A stretch of 64,000 bases of DNA from Marinomonas maritima. GTDB taxonomy: Bacteria; Pseudomonadota; Gammaproteobacteria; Pseudomonadales; Marinomonadaceae. The position numbers and the translations under genes are program-made. Location of the stretch: positions 620,001-684,000 of the forward strand of contig NZ_JAMZEG020000001.1 in NCBI RefSeq assembly GCF_024435075.2, in the 5' to 3' direction. Shown in pieces: positions 44,402 through 53,077 of the stretch; the stretch's first letter is position 1, and each line of letters begins with the position of its first letter. The notes beneath the pieces are model-generated. The model was not told the origin of the DNA and searched no databases. It worked only from the letters and a program-made list of their open reading frames with translations.

Positions 44402-45181
44402 TCAGTCACCTAGGTAAACCTTTAGACTATATTTTTGTACCCGCTCTACGGCATTTTCTATATCTTTATTCGCATGCAGTTCTTTTAATACGTTCGGAAA
44501 GGCCACTTTAGTTTGATCTACATTCATACCCGGTTTGAGTTGAGAAGAGTACAGAGCTTTAAGCAGTAAATAATCGAGTGGACTAATGTAGGTATCGATG
44601 CTTACATCATTAAAAACAGAGGGGAAAACGTCGTTCGAATCGTTAGGCAAACCCAATAATTGGGTGATTTCTTCCACAATACAATCCAAAAAACGTGCTT
44701 TTCTGCGCGCATAATCTACTGGAATGATAATTGTGCCTTTGGTGATTTCATAGCGGCTATTACGGCTAAAATTACCTAAGCAAATAGCTTCATTGAGCGC
44801 CGCACGAATTTTTTCTGGATCGCCTATGTATTGCTTAACCTTATTCTCCATATTGTCATAGTCTGTGAAAATAACAAAAATATTGGCTTTTTTGGGGTCG
44901 TCGGTGAAATCGATGGAAAGGCCGGTGATATAGGCAAGATGTTGAGCGTGTACGCTTAATAGTTCTTTTTGCAAGCTGGCATCGCCACTGTCGCTTTCAA
45001 AAAAAAGTTTAATGGGTTTGGCCCAACGTATTAATTTAGGGTGCTTGGTTTCCTTGTATTCGCGCTCCAAGGCAATTTTAATAAAACTGTCTTGGATGTA
45101 AGCATCACTTTGCCAGCGCTCTTGACTGATGGCGTGTGACGCTATGAAAAAGGCAAAAAGCCAAAGACTAAAGCGGATCAT
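44402..45181 (-). CDS. Exported DUF2927-like protein of unknown function
   Basis: 259 aa from the ATG at 45181, beginning with a signal peptide (MIRFSLWLFAFFIASHAISQ). The body resembles DUF2927 proteins: N-terminal IKIALEREYK region and a C-terminal CIVEEITQLLGLPNDSNDVFPSVFND block with the family's Glu-Glu plus GLPND pattern, which in many secreted proteins resembles a degenerate zinc-protease helix (HEE to VEE here). No activity is known. The start lies inside the end of the Nudix gene (14-nt overlap), so it is the second gene of a two-gene operon. The longer frame from 45262 lacks a signal peptide at its start and is rejected. Confidence 0.7.
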   Translation of the reverse strand: MIRFSLWLFAFFIASHAISQERWQSDAYIQDSFIKIALEREYKETKHPKLIRWAKPIKLFFESDSGDASLQKELLSVHAQHLAYITGLSIDFTDDPKKANIFVIFTDYDNMENKVKQYIGDPEKIRAALNEAICLGNFSRNSRYEITKGTIIIPVDYARRKARFLDCIVEEITQLLGLPNDSNDVFPSVFNDVSIDTYISPLDYLLLKALYSSQLKPGMNVDQTKVAFPNVLKELHANKDIENAVERVQKYSLKVYLGD

Positions 45182-45704
45182 TCGGCTGTGGCTGAGTAAG
45201 CTTGTTGGTGTAATGACGTAACGCGTCCAATGAATCGGGTGTGAATGCAAGGTTATGTGCATTTTCTAGAATACTCTTGATGCTCATTTCATGAATCGAA
45301 GCCACTTCCTTTGGTTGTAACGTCAATTCGCCTTGAATGGCTGGGTCATAATAGCAGGTGTAGATTTTCCCCCAAATTTTAAACCCTTCTCCTTCGGTAA
45401 GGAATACGCCTTGGCTTTCTAAAGGTGCATCAAAGCCTAATTCCTCTTGTAGCTCTCTGTGTGCAGAGTCGATATAGGTTTCGCCTCTTTCAACCACACC
45501 ACCTGTGGTTATGCCGTAGTAGCCGGGACAAAAAGCCTTGTCATCGGTCCTTTTTTGAATCAATAAATTGCCTTTTGCATCAAACACCAAAATGTAAGTG
45601 ACACGGTGGTAATCTCTGCCAAAGTTCATTAAGCGTCGTGGCACATCGCCAATTATTGTATTGTGTTTATCGACTAAGATAATGACTTCGTCATTTTCGG
45701 GCAT
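45168..45704 (-). CDS. Nudix hydrolase (YfcD-like)
   Basis: 178 aa with a complete Nudix box between about residues 68 and 90 (GGVVERGETYID... then RELQEELGF), including the metal-binding REx2EE glutamates. The N-terminal block EVIILVDKHNTIIGDVPRR and HRVTYILVFDAKGNLLIQKR are as in YfcD and isopentenyl-diphosphate isomerase-like Nudix proteins. The substrate is unknown; IDI itself is less likely because its active-site Cys motif is not obvious. Co-transcribed with the DUF2927-like gene that overlaps its end. Confidence 0.88.
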   Translation of the reverse strand: MPENDEVIILVDKHNTIIGDVPRRLMNFGRDYHRVTYILVFDAKGNLLIQKRTDDKAFCPGYYGITTGGVVERGETYIDSAHRELQEELGFDAPLESQGVFLTEGEGFKIWGKIYTCYYDPAIQGELTLQPKEVASIHEMSIKSILENAHNLAFTPDSLDALRHYTNKLTQPQPNDPL

Positions 45705-45886
45705 AAAATACTCAATTTAAAAGTGAATCTGGTAGAAAATGAAAGGGTATCGGCATTTCTCTTGAAAGAAAAGGTTTCTGCTCTATAAAGAAAGCGACCT
45801 ATTTTTTTGTTTTGCACTCTAGTAAAAAGAATGCAAACCATCGAAGTCGGAAAGGCGGTATGATGAGCGCTTATTAAGGACTTTAT

Positions 45887-46915
45887 TTGGTGGAAAAAAT
45901 GACCATTTTGAACAATGATTTTTTGGCCGTAACACTGGCAAACCAAGATGGGCTTACGCCGTTCCAGTTTGTATTTCCATCAGGAACAGGTTTTGTTGAA
46001 AATACGGGTGTTTTAAGGCTTGAGCCGACACAAGAAACGTCTATTAGTCTGGTTCTGTCGGTTGGGATTCATGGTAATGAGACAGGCCCGATTGAGTTAG
46101 TGAATCAGCTGGTCACCTCTATTCTAGAAGGGCGAGTTTCATTGTCGGTTCGTTTACTGGTGCTTATTGGTAATCCTGTCGCTGCGAACCAAGCAATACG
46201 TTTTTGCGATGTGAATTTAAATCGCTTGTTTAGTGGTGCGTGGCAAAACTATGACGGGTTTGAGGCGCAAAGAGCGCAATGCCTTGAAAAAGCGGTTGGT
46301 GATTTTTACTCCATGGTCAACAATGAAACGACACAAACGAGATTGCACTACGATTTGCATACTGCGATTCGTGGATCGATGCATGAAAAGTTTGTCGTTT
46401 ATCCGTTTGTAGAAGATGGCATTTATAACCACCAGCAGTTGGCTTTTTTAGCCGCCAGCGGCATTGAGGCGGTGTTATTATCACATCAGTCGACAACCAC
46501 TTTTTCTTATTATAGTTATGCGGTACATGGTGCTCATGCTTTTACAGTAGAGCTGGGTAAGGTTCATCATTTTGGCGAGAACGACTTATCGGCTTTTGCT
46601 GACCTAGAGAAAAGTCTAGTGTTGTTGTTAGAAGAGGGCACGTTAGCGCAAGCCTCGCTGTCTGATATTCATATATTTACTGTGTTAGATAGCCTAATAA
46701 AAGACGATGAAAGTTATGAATTGTCCATTGAGAGCGATGTAAAAAACTTCACGCAGTTCGAGCAAGGTTATCGTTTGGCGTATTCTGAAAAAAGTGAGTA
46801 TATCGTTCAGAAAACAGGTGATGCGATTGTATTTCCAAATACTAACTTGCCTGTTGGCCAGCGAGCTGGCTTGATGGTTCGGCCAATCTCGTTAGAAGAG
46901 TTACAGCTCGATTAA
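45887..46915 (+). CDS. astE: Succinylglutamate desuccinylase
   Basis: Zinc enzyme hydrolysing N-succinylglutamate to succinate and glutamate, last step of the arginine succinyltransferase (AST) pathway. 342 aa of the M14/aspartoacylase fold: zinc ligands in VGIHGNETGPIEL (His, Glu) and LHYDLHTAIRG (His), substrate Arg/Asn in GNPVAANQAIRFCDVNLNR, and the catalytic Glu in FTVELGK. Start: TTG at 45887 after AAGGA, or ATG at 45899. It is alone here; astA, astB and astD are not in the window, but astC/argD is 13 kb away. Confidence 0.92.
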   Translation: MVEKMTILNNDFLAVTLANQDGLTPFQFVFPSGTGFVENTGVLRLEPTQETSISLVLSVGIHGNETGPIELVNQLVTSILEGRVSLSVRLLVLIGNPVAANQAIRFCDVNLNRLFSGAWQNYDGFEAQRAQCLEKAVGDFYSMVNNETTQTRLHYDLHTAIRGSMHEKFVVYPFVEDGIYNHQQLAFLAASGIEAVLLSHQSTTTFSYYSYAVHGAHAFTVELGKVHHFGENDLSAFADLEKSLVLLLEEGTLAQASLSDIHIFTVLDSLIKDDESYELSIESDVKNFTQFEQGYRLAYSEKSEYIVQKTGDAIVFPNTNLPVGQRAGLMVRPISLEELQLD

Positions 46916-46982
46916 CAAGATAACGGCCCTTTTGTAACGAGAGATTTTAGCAAAACCGCTTGAATCTCTTTTTTTAATATCG

Positions 46983-47004
46983 TATTGTTACGTTATAACA
47001 TTTT
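46983..47004 (+). promoter_or_regulatory. Candidate Zur operator upstream of znuA
   Basis: TGTTA (46986-46990), N5, TAACA (46996-47000) with T-rich flanks closely resembles the gammaproteobacterial Zur box (AATGTTATANTATAACATT). It lies about 20 nt before the znuA start, as expected for zinc-dependent repression. Confidence 0.55.
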
Positions 47005-47021
47005 ATTGATGGTGTAGAGTA

Positions 47022-47996
47022 ATGAATAAGTTTTTTCTTGCGTTGGGCGTATCCGCTTTATCTCCTTTAGCTTTAGCTAAACCTACAATTGTTACTAGTA
47101 TTAAACCTGTCTCTATGGTGGTTGCCGCTATTGCGGGTGATCATGCTGACATACAGCAAATTGTATCCAGTACTGCATCGCCTCATGACTTCGCTATGCG
47201 TCCTTCGGACCTAAGAAAAATCAGTAATGCAGACACCGTCGTGTGGGTTGGTGAATCGTTAGAACGCTTTTTGGAAAAGCCACTTAAAAATGCGGGTAAA
47301 GAGCAGTCATCTATTGAATGGCTTGCTCTAGAAGGTATGTCGCTTCATAACTTTGCCGAAGACACTCATCACGACGAAGATGAAGAACATCATGATAAGC
47401 ACGAAGAGCATCATGACGAGCATGAAGAGCATCATGACGAGCACGAAGAGCATCATGATGAGCACGAAGGTCATAATCATGATGGTGTTGACCCGCATGT
47501 TTGGTTGTCGCCAGACAATGCTAGAGTATTGGCAAAAGCTGTCGCTGCGCGTCTTGTCTCGTTAGATGCAAAAAATACGGCTTACTATGAAGGTAACTTG
47601 GCTGCTTTTGAAAAAGGACTTACGGCTAAGGATGCTGAGATTCGTCAAGCCTTGAGTAAAGTGAGCACGGTGCCTTATATTGTTTTTCACGATGGTTACA
47701 GCTATTTTGAACAGCACTATGGTTTGAGCCATTCTGGTGAAATTACCGTCAGTCCTGAGCGTAAGCCTGGGGCGAAAAAAGTGGCTGAAATTCGCCGTGA
47801 AATTGAAGAGCATAAAGTTCAGTGTGTATTCAGTGAACCGCAATTTAGCCCAGCGATTGTTAAAACCTTATTGGAAGGCTCCAATGTGAAAACAGCACCA
47901 CTAGACCCATTAGGAGGCGATGTGGCCATGGGTAAAAACGCTTATTTTTCATTTTTAGACAGTTTGACCGGGCAATTTCTTAGTTGCCTAGGATAA
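47022..47996 (+). CDS. znuA: Zinc ABC transporter periplasmic binding protein ZnuA
   Basis: 324-aa cluster A-I metal-binding protein with a signal peptide (cut after LALA) that captures periplasmic Zn2+. Zinc ligands fit the family: His in ASPHDFAMRPSD, His in DPHVWLSPDNARVL, His in FHDGYSYFEQHYGL and Asp/Glu near the C-terminus. Between the first two lies an extended His/Asp/Glu-rich loop (about 110-152) made of four tandem 7-residue units EEHHDxH, longer than a typical loop. The downstream neighbour is kdsD, so the ATPase and permease (znuC, znuB) must be elsewhere. Confidence 0.93.
   Translation: MNKFFLALGVSALSPLALAKPTIVTSIKPVSMVVAAIAGDHADIQQIVSSTASPHDFAMRPSDLRKISNADTVVWVGESLERFLEKPLKNAGKEQSSIEWLALEGMSLHNFAEDTHHDEDEEHHDKHEEHHDEHEEHHDEHEEHHDEHEGHNHDGVDPHVWLSPDNARVLAKAVAARLVSLDAKNTAYYEGNLAAFEKGLTAKDAEIRQALSKVSTVPYIVFHDGYSYFEQHYGLSHSGEITVSPERKPGAKKVAEIRREIEEHKVQCVFSEPQFSPAIVKTLLEGSNVKTAPLDPLGGDVAMGKNAYFSFLDSLTGQFLSCLG
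47382..47465 (+). repeat. Four tandem 21-bp repeats inside znuA (His-rich loop)
   Basis: Units start at 47382, 47403, 47424 and 47445; each encodes EEHHD(K/E)H. Differences are mostly synonymous third-base changes, consistent with slippage or unequal-exchange expansion under selection for the His-rich protein. Confidence 0.9.
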
Positions 47997-48007
47997 TTCC
48001 TCCTGTT

Positions 48008-48044
48008 TACCAAAGAGTAAGTATCGAATATTTGCTCTTTGGTA
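48008..48044 (+). terminator. Hairpin downstream of znuA
   Basis: TACCAAAGAG (48008-48017) pairs with CTCTTTGGTA (48035-48044). No T-run follows, so efficiency as an intrinsic terminator is doubtful. Confidence 0.45.
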
Positions 48045-48111
48045 GGCTACCTGCTTCCTCCTCTGTATAATAATATGACTTTACGTTTATTACAGCGAGC
48101 AGAGAGGCTTT

Positions 48112-49086
48112 ATGAGCGATCCATCCATTACCAGTGTTCACTCCGATGTTCTTATTGAGAGTGCTCGACGTACTTTATCTACACAAGCTCAAGCTCTTGC
48201 CAACTTAGCCAATAATGTCACGGAAGAGTTCGCCAAAGCGGTTCGCATGATTCTTGAGAGCAAAGGCCGCACGATTATCTGTGGTATGGGAAAGTCAGGC
48301 TTGATCGGGAAAAAGATCGCCGCGACCTTAGCATCTACAGGAACACCTAGCTTCTTTCTTCATCCCGGTGAAGCTTTTCATGGCGATCTAGGCATGATTC
48401 AAGCACAAGATACCCTTATTCTTATTAGCTACTCGGGTGAAACCGAAGAGTTAATGCGTTTACTGCCTTCTCTCAAAGATTTTGGAAATCCGAGCATCGC
48501 GTTGGTTGGCAATATCGAATCTACTTTAGCCAAACATTGTGATTGCGTGCTTGATATTTCGGTAGACAGAGAAACCTGTCCGAATAACCTTGCTCCGACA
48601 ACGTCAACGACTATGACCGCCGCAATGGGCGATGCTTTAGCCGTTGCCTTGATGGAGTGTCGACACTTTAAACCACAAGACTTTGCTCGCTTTCATCCTG
48701 GCGGTAGTTTAGGGCGCAAGCTCTTAACGCGTGTTAAAGACTTAATGCACAAAGACGACCTTCCTGTTTGTACACCTGGAACCACGCTTAAAGACGCTAT
48801 TTCTGTGATGACCCATGGCAGAATGGGTGTCGTTTTGATCCAAGAGGCAGAAAAGTTGCTGGGTATCTTTACCGATGGAGACCTGCGTCGCGCGATGCTA
48901 AAAGAAAGCGAAGGCATGATACATAAAACCATGGCGGTTTTGATGACATCTAACCCTAAAACCATCAACGAAAATGTGATGATAGTGCAGGCTGAAGAGC
49001 AAATGCTGCGTGATAAAATTACCTTGTTAGTGGTAGTCGACAACAGTCAGAACGTATCGGGTATTTTAGAAATTTACGATCGATAA
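48112..49086 (+). CDS. kdsD: D-arabinose 5-phosphate isomerase
   Basis: Isomerises ribulose 5-phosphate to arabinose 5-phosphate, the first step to Kdo. 324 aa: a SIS sugar-isomerase domain (about 35-180; GMGKSGLIGKKIAATLASTGTPSFFLHPGEA, SYSGETEEL) followed by two CBS domains (about 205-324; MTHGRMGVVLI, GIFTDGDLRR). KpsF and GutQ are paralogues with the same layout; the adjoining kdsA-kdsC-kdsB genes support a Kdo role. First gene of the run. Confidence 0.92.
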   Translation: MSDPSITSVHSDVLIESARRTLSTQAQALANLANNVTEEFAKAVRMILESKGRTIICGMGKSGLIGKKIAATLASTGTPSFFLHPGEAFHGDLGMIQAQDTLILISYSGETEELMRLLPSLKDFGNPSIALVGNIESTLAKHCDCVLDISVDRETCPNNLAPTTSTTMTAAMGDALAVALMECRHFKPQDFARFHPGGSLGRKLLTRVKDLMHKDDLPVCTPGTTLKDAISVMTHGRMGVVLIQEAEKLLGIFTDGDLRRAMLKESEGMIHKTMAVLMTSNPKTINENVMIVQAEEQMLRDKITLLVVVDNSQNVSGILEIYDR

Positions 49087-49154
49087 ATAATTCTACTTAT
49101 TTCGCCACTCTGTTTTGTTTTGAGTGAGCGACTTTGATTTAAAACGGAGTTCAC

Positions 49155-50021
49155 ATGACGCAACAGTCTCAAACATCAAAAATCATTAAAATTGGCAGCA
49201 AAATCGAAGTCGCCAATCACCTTCCGTTTGTCTTGTTCAGTGGTGTTAACGTCTTGGAGTCTCGCGACTTGGCGATGCGTGTGGCCGAAGAGCATGTAAA
49301 AGTGACGGAAGCATTAGGCATTCCTTATGTCTTCAAAGGCTCTTTTGATAAAGCGAACCGTTCATCTATCAATTCTTTCCGTGGCCCAGGCATGGAAGAA
49401 GGCTTGAAAATTCTACAAGAAATCAAAGACACATTCGGTGTGCCAGTGATTACCGACGTTCATGAAGAGCATCAATGTGCACCCGTCGCAGAAGTTGCAG
49501 ATGTGATTCAATTGCCTGCGTTCTTGTCTCGCCAAACTGATCTAGTTGTCGCGATGGCGCAAACAGGCGCTGTGATTAACATCAAAAAAGCACAGTTTTT
49601 AGCACCGCATGAAATGAAACATATTCTGACAAAATGCGAAGAAGCAGGTAACAGCAATTTAATGCTGTGTGAACGCGGTACCATGATGGGCTACAACAAC
49701 TTGGTTGTGGATATGCTTGGTTTTGGTGAAATGAAGCAGATGGGCTACCCCGTTATGTTTGATGTAACACACTCTTTGCAACGTCCGGGAGGTCGCTCAG
49801 ATTCTGCTGACGGTCGTCGCGCACAGGTTACAGAATTGGCTCGTGCTGGTATGTCACTTGGTTTGTCCAGTTTGTTTTTAGAAACGCACCCTGATCCAGA
49901 CAGTGCGAAATGTGACGGCCCGTGTGCGTTGCCTTTGGGGAAATTAGCGCCATTCTTGAAGCAAATGAAGCAGCTTGATGAGCTGGTTAAAACCTTTGAA
50001 GTATTGGATACGAGTGTGTAA
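49155..50021 (+). CDS. kdsA: 3-deoxy-D-manno-octulosonate 8-phosphate synthase
   Basis: Condenses phosphoenolpyruvate with arabinose 5-phosphate to Kdo 8-phosphate. 288-aa TIM barrel. The N-terminal FVLFSGVNVLESRDLAM has Asn where metal-dependent KdsA enzymes have Cys, so this is the metal-independent class. KGSFDKANRSSINSFRGPG, CERGTMMGYNNLVVDM and HSLQRPGGRSDSADG are further family blocks. It lies 68 nt after kdsD and 3 nt before kdsC. Confidence 0.95.
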   Translation: MTQQSQTSKIIKIGSKIEVANHLPFVLFSGVNVLESRDLAMRVAEEHVKVTEALGIPYVFKGSFDKANRSSINSFRGPGMEEGLKILQEIKDTFGVPVITDVHEEHQCAPVAEVADVIQLPAFLSRQTDLVVAMAQTGAVINIKKAQFLAPHEMKHILTKCEEAGNSNLMLCERGTMMGYNNLVVDMLGFGEMKQMGYPVMFDVTHSLQRPGGRSDSADGRRAQVTELARAGMSLGLSSLFLETHPDPDSAKCDGPCALPLGKLAPFLKQMKQLDELVKTFEVLDTSV

Positions 50022-50024
50022 TTG

Positions 50025-50606
50025 ATGGATTCTATTTTTCTTTCTTCGTATCAGGCATTGTCGGAAGATCACACGTTAATAGCAACGCTTCAGTCTCTCA
50101 AACTGGTGGTCTTTGATGTAGACGGCGTGTTAACCGATGGTCGTCTGCTTTATACCGAAGAAGGTGAAACCATCAAGCGTTTTAATGTGAAAGACGGCGT
50201 GGCGATGAAGCTGCTGCCAAAGTGGGGAATTCAGGTCGCCGTGATTACGGCGAAAGATTCCGCGCCATTACGACAGAGAATGAAAGAGTTAAAAATCGAA
50301 CATTTTTTTCCTGGCTGTCACAATAAATCGGAAGCGTTTGATGAGCTTGTGGTGCGTTTAGGAATTAATCCAAATGAAGCGGCGTATGTTGGCGATGATG
50401 TGATTGACCTTCAGGTCATGCCAAAAGTTGGAGTGGCAATGTGCCCATCCGATGCGCATGTTTTGGTTCAGCGCCATTGCTCAGTAGTGCTTAAAAAAGC
50501 GGGCGGTGAGGGTGTTGCAAGAGAAGTGTCCGATATCGTCTTGGCGACACGTATGTCATTGGAAGAGGCTTACGAGCTGGCTCAAAAACCGGAGTTTGAA
50601 AAATAA
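50025..50606 (+). CDS. kdsC: Kdo 8-phosphate phosphatase
   Basis: 193-aa C0-type (capless) HAD phosphatase that hydrolyses Kdo 8-phosphate to Kdo. HAD motif I VFDVDGVLTDGRL has both catalytic Asps; motif II is in ITAKDSAPL; motif III/IV is GDDVIDLQVM with acidic metal ligands. The ATG at 50025 is taken; a TTG one codon earlier is possible. The stop overlaps the kdsB start by 1 nt (TAATG). Confidence 0.94.
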   Translation: MDSIFLSSYQALSEDHTLIATLQSLKLVVFDVDGVLTDGRLLYTEEGETIKRFNVKDGVAMKLLPKWGIQVAVITAKDSAPLRQRMKELKIEHFFPGCHNKSEAFDELVVRLGINPNEAAYVGDDVIDLQVMPKVGVAMCPSDAHVLVQRHCSVVLKKAGGEGVAREVSDIVLATRMSLEEAYELAQKPEFEK

Positions 50607-51412
50607 TGACAGAAAATATAAAAGACCTTAACTTACCTGATTTTCATATTGTCATTCCTGCTCGATACGCATCTCAGCGCTTTCCTCAAAAGCTGATGGC
50701 CGATCTAGGTGGTAAGCCAGTACTGCAATGGGTTTATGAGCTAGCATTGAAAGCAGGAGCGCAATCTGTGACGGTTGCCACAGACCACGTAGTGATAGAA
50801 AAAGCCGCATTAGCGTTTGGTGCGTCGGTTGTTATGACGCGAGCAGACCATGAAAATGGCACAGAGCGCCTTGCTGAAGTGGCTGCCAAAAGAGGCTGGA
50901 GCAGTAACGAAATCATCGTCAATGTACAAGGCGATGAGCCTTTTTTACCCGTCGCTTTGATTCACTCAAGCGTGCAGGCGTTAAACCAAGATCAAGAAGC
51001 AGAAATGGCAACGGTCGCCTGTGCTATTGATCAAGTAGAGGACTTTTTTAACCCTAATGTGGTGAAAGTGGTTTGTGATGAAAAACAACGTGCGCTGTAC
51101 TTCAGCCGCTCCCCCATGCCTTGGGACAGAGATGGTTTTGCCAATAACCCAGGCAAAACTGGTTTTTTACCTGTTGATTTTCCGGCACTTCGCCACATTG
51201 GTTTGTATGTATACCGAGCCAGTTTATTGGCAAAGTACGCGGACTTGCCGATGTCGCCATTAGAGCGCTGGGAAAAGCTAGAACAACTGCGATTCTTGCA
51301 TCAAGGCATTAAGGTTCAAGTAGCCATAGCGGATGGTTTGCCTACTCACGGAGTGGATACGCCTGAAGATTTGGAAAAACTACGTCATCAGTTGTCTTTA
51401 GACAGTATCTAG
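50606..51412 (+). CDS. kdsB: CMP-Kdo synthetase
   Basis: Activates Kdo with CTP to CMP-Kdo for lipopolysaccharide inner core or capsule. 268 aa of the nucleotidyltransferase fold: IVIPARYASQRFPQKLM (CTP loop), TDHVVIEKAAL, VNVQGDEPFLP (metal Asp), and YFSRSPMPWDRD with HIGLYVYRASLL. Translationally coupled to kdsC. The four genes give the complete route from ribulose 5-phosphate to CMP-Kdo. Confidence 0.95.
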   Translation: MTENIKDLNLPDFHIVIPARYASQRFPQKLMADLGGKPVLQWVYELALKAGAQSVTVATDHVVIEKAALAFGASVVMTRADHENGTERLAEVAAKRGWSSNEIIVNVQGDEPFLPVALIHSSVQALNQDQEAEMATVACAIDQVEDFFNPNVVKVVCDEKQRALYFSRSPMPWDRDGFANNPGKTGFLPVDFPALRHIGLYVYRASLLAKYADLPMSPLERWEKLEQLRFLHQGIKVQVAIADGLPTHGVDTPEDLEKLRHQLSLDSI

Positions 51413-51446
51413 CACTTTAATTTAGTATTTCAACATGCACTCAATG

Positions 51447-51484
51447 AAAGCGATAAGCCTAATATAGGTCTATCGCTTTTTTTT
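51447..51484 (+). terminator. Intrinsic terminator of the kds run
   Basis: AAAGCGATA (51447-51455) pairs with TATCGCTTT (51471-51479), with an inner CCTA/TAGG pairing and a following run of T residues. Confidence 0.88.
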
Positions 51485-51720
51485 GTGTGAAATACGTGCA
51501 TTTTTCATGTGACTTAAATTTGTAATTATCGGCACCTTAATTTCTCACTGAAATGCTTTCTCTATCATGACCTTTGATACATGAGTTATTACTCTTGGCT
51601 TATTTATCCTATAGATAACAATTTATTGTAGGAAATGTGTAAAGAATGAGTTTACACTTACACTCATTGTTATGTTTTCTTACTAAAAATGTGCCGTTTT
51701 GATTTACAAAGGATAGGATC
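51485..51720 (+). other. Upstream region of the first outer-membrane-type gene
   Basis: About 235 bp, A+T-rich, no gene. It contains the inverted repeat described at 51637-51657 and an AAAGGATAGG ribosome site just before the ATG at 51721. I could not assign a clear -35/-10 pair. Confidence 0.4.
51637..51657. promoter_or_regulatory. Candidate operator: 7-7-7 inverted repeat
   Basis: GTGTAAA (51637-51643), 7-nt spacer, TTTACAC (51651-51657), perfect. A second overlapping pair (AATGAGT 51645-51651 with ACTCATT 51662-51668) shares the spacer. Centred about 75 nt before the start codon at 51721; the regulator is unknown. Confidence 0.35.
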
Positions 51721-52968
51721 ATGAAAAAGCTACTAATTATCTCTACGAGTTTGTTAAGTACAGTGGTGATGGCGACGATGCCCGTTAATCAACCAACAGG
51801 TTCTAGTTTCACGCTGAGCAGTGCGCCAAATCAAAGAGCATTGTCTACTTCGCTTGGTAATCCAGCGGCACCTTTTATCATGGTCAATCAGCAGGATGAC
51901 GATAACTTTCGTTTTGGCATTCTTGGTCCGCTTAGTGTCGGCGTAGAAATGGGTGATGTTAGTGATTTGGCTGATCAAGTTGAAGAGATTGAAGAACTTA
52001 TCGATAATGCTAATTTAATAAATGCTAATTCTAATAAGAATCGTGCGAATAAAATCTTAGGCGAAATAGGCAACAGTGCGTATGTGAAGACCACTTTAAG
52101 TATGCAAGTACCTTTTATGCCTGTTATTTACAAGACCAAAGCGAACGGTGCTTTCATGTTAGATGCCAGTATTTCCGGTGTCGCCAAAGGGAATTTATTG
52201 GCAGATGATGTCAATGTCAATCTTGTATCTGGAAAGCTAGTAACAGATACCTCTTTTTATGCTCAAACGGCAACGGATTTTCAAATTGGTTTAGGCTACA
52301 GTCAGGCTATGTGGGAAAACTCTCGCGGTCTGCTGGTTGGTGGTGCAAAAGCCAATCTTCATCAGATCTCAATGGGACGTGCACTTGTAAGATTAGATGA
52401 TAAAAACACTGATGCGGGTGATGCTATTTCAGATGCGATAAAAGATGATGACGTCAGCAGCACAGGTGTTGGTATCGATTTGGGTGCAGTTTGGGTCTCT
52501 AATTATTATCAGGTGGGTTTGACGGTTGCTAATATAAATGAACCTGAATTTGATGGCGCTCCTATCACCACAAACGCAGCTTCAGATAAGTATAATATAA
52601 GTGCATCAGATAAATACGTGATGGAAATGCAAACCACGGTAGATTTTGCCGTGTCGACGAAAGGTAAACAAGTTACTTTAGGGATGTCTTATGATGCCAA
52701 TGAGGTAAAAGATGCGGTTGGTGATGAATACCAATGGGCTGTTGCGTCTTTGTCTTACTATGGTGATTCACACTACATTCCAGGCCTTCGTGCTGGTTAT
52801 CGTCAGAACATGGCAGGTTCAGAGCTGAGTTATGCTACGTTTGGTTTAACCTTTCTGAAACGTTTGAACATTGATCTTGCCGTTGCTCTAGAGACCGTTG
52901 AAGACGAAGACGGCGATGATACACCTCGTAGTGCTTACTTCTCAATTGGTTACGACACTGCGTTCTAA
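51721..52968 (+). CDS. Outer-membrane beta-barrel-type protein (paralogue 1)
   Basis: 415 aa with a signal peptide (cut after TVVMA). The body alternates polar and hydrophobic residues and ends in aromatic FSIGYDTAF, the usual C-terminal signature of outer-membrane barrels. The N-terminal GSSFTLSSAPNQRALSTSLGNPAAP segment, acidic helix (DLADQVEEIEELIDN) and later barrel strands resemble the TraF-like/FadL-PorV-type proteins often auto-annotated as conjugal transfer TraF (TraF_2); nothing here indicates conjugation. It is closely related to the next gene. Function unknown. Confidence 0.75.
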   Translation: MKKLLIISTSLLSTVVMATMPVNQPTGSSFTLSSAPNQRALSTSLGNPAAPFIMVNQQDDDNFRFGILGPLSVGVEMGDVSDLADQVEEIEELIDNANLINANSNKNRANKILGEIGNSAYVKTTLSMQVPFMPVIYKTKANGAFMLDASISGVAKGNLLADDVNVNLVSGKLVTDTSFYAQTATDFQIGLGYSQAMWENSRGLLVGGAKANLHQISMGRALVRLDDKNTDAGDAISDAIKDDDVSSTGVGIDLGAVWVSNYYQVGLTVANINEPEFDGAPITTNAASDKYNISASDKYVMEMQTTVDFAVSTKGKQVTLGMSYDANEVKDAVGDEYQWAVASLSYYGDSHYIPGLRAGYRQNMAGSELSYATFGLTFLKRLNIDLAVALETVEDEDGDDTPRSAYFSIGYDTAF

Positions 52969-52990
52969 GAATCTATTCAAGTTAATAAAT

Positions 52991-53024
52991 AAAAAGCCGA
53001 TAGTATTATATTATCGGTTTTTTT
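52991..53024 (+). terminator. Terminator between the two paralogues
   Basis: CCGATA (52997-53002) pairs with TATCGG (53012-53017), extended by A/T pairs, followed by a T-run; it indicates separate transcription or attenuation. Confidence 0.8.
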
Positions 53025-53077
53025 GTTTATTAATAATTGAACCACACCGCACCTTATTAATTGATTCGGGCAAGTTA

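Noticed and set aside
47382..47475. Tandem 21-bp repeats mistaken for a CRISPR-like array
   Set aside because: Units are contiguous without spacers and encode the His-rich loop of ZnuA in frame.
52898..53077. Upstream extension of the second barrel protein
   Set aside because: It lies partly inside the first barrel gene and across its terminator; the signal peptide begins at 53078.
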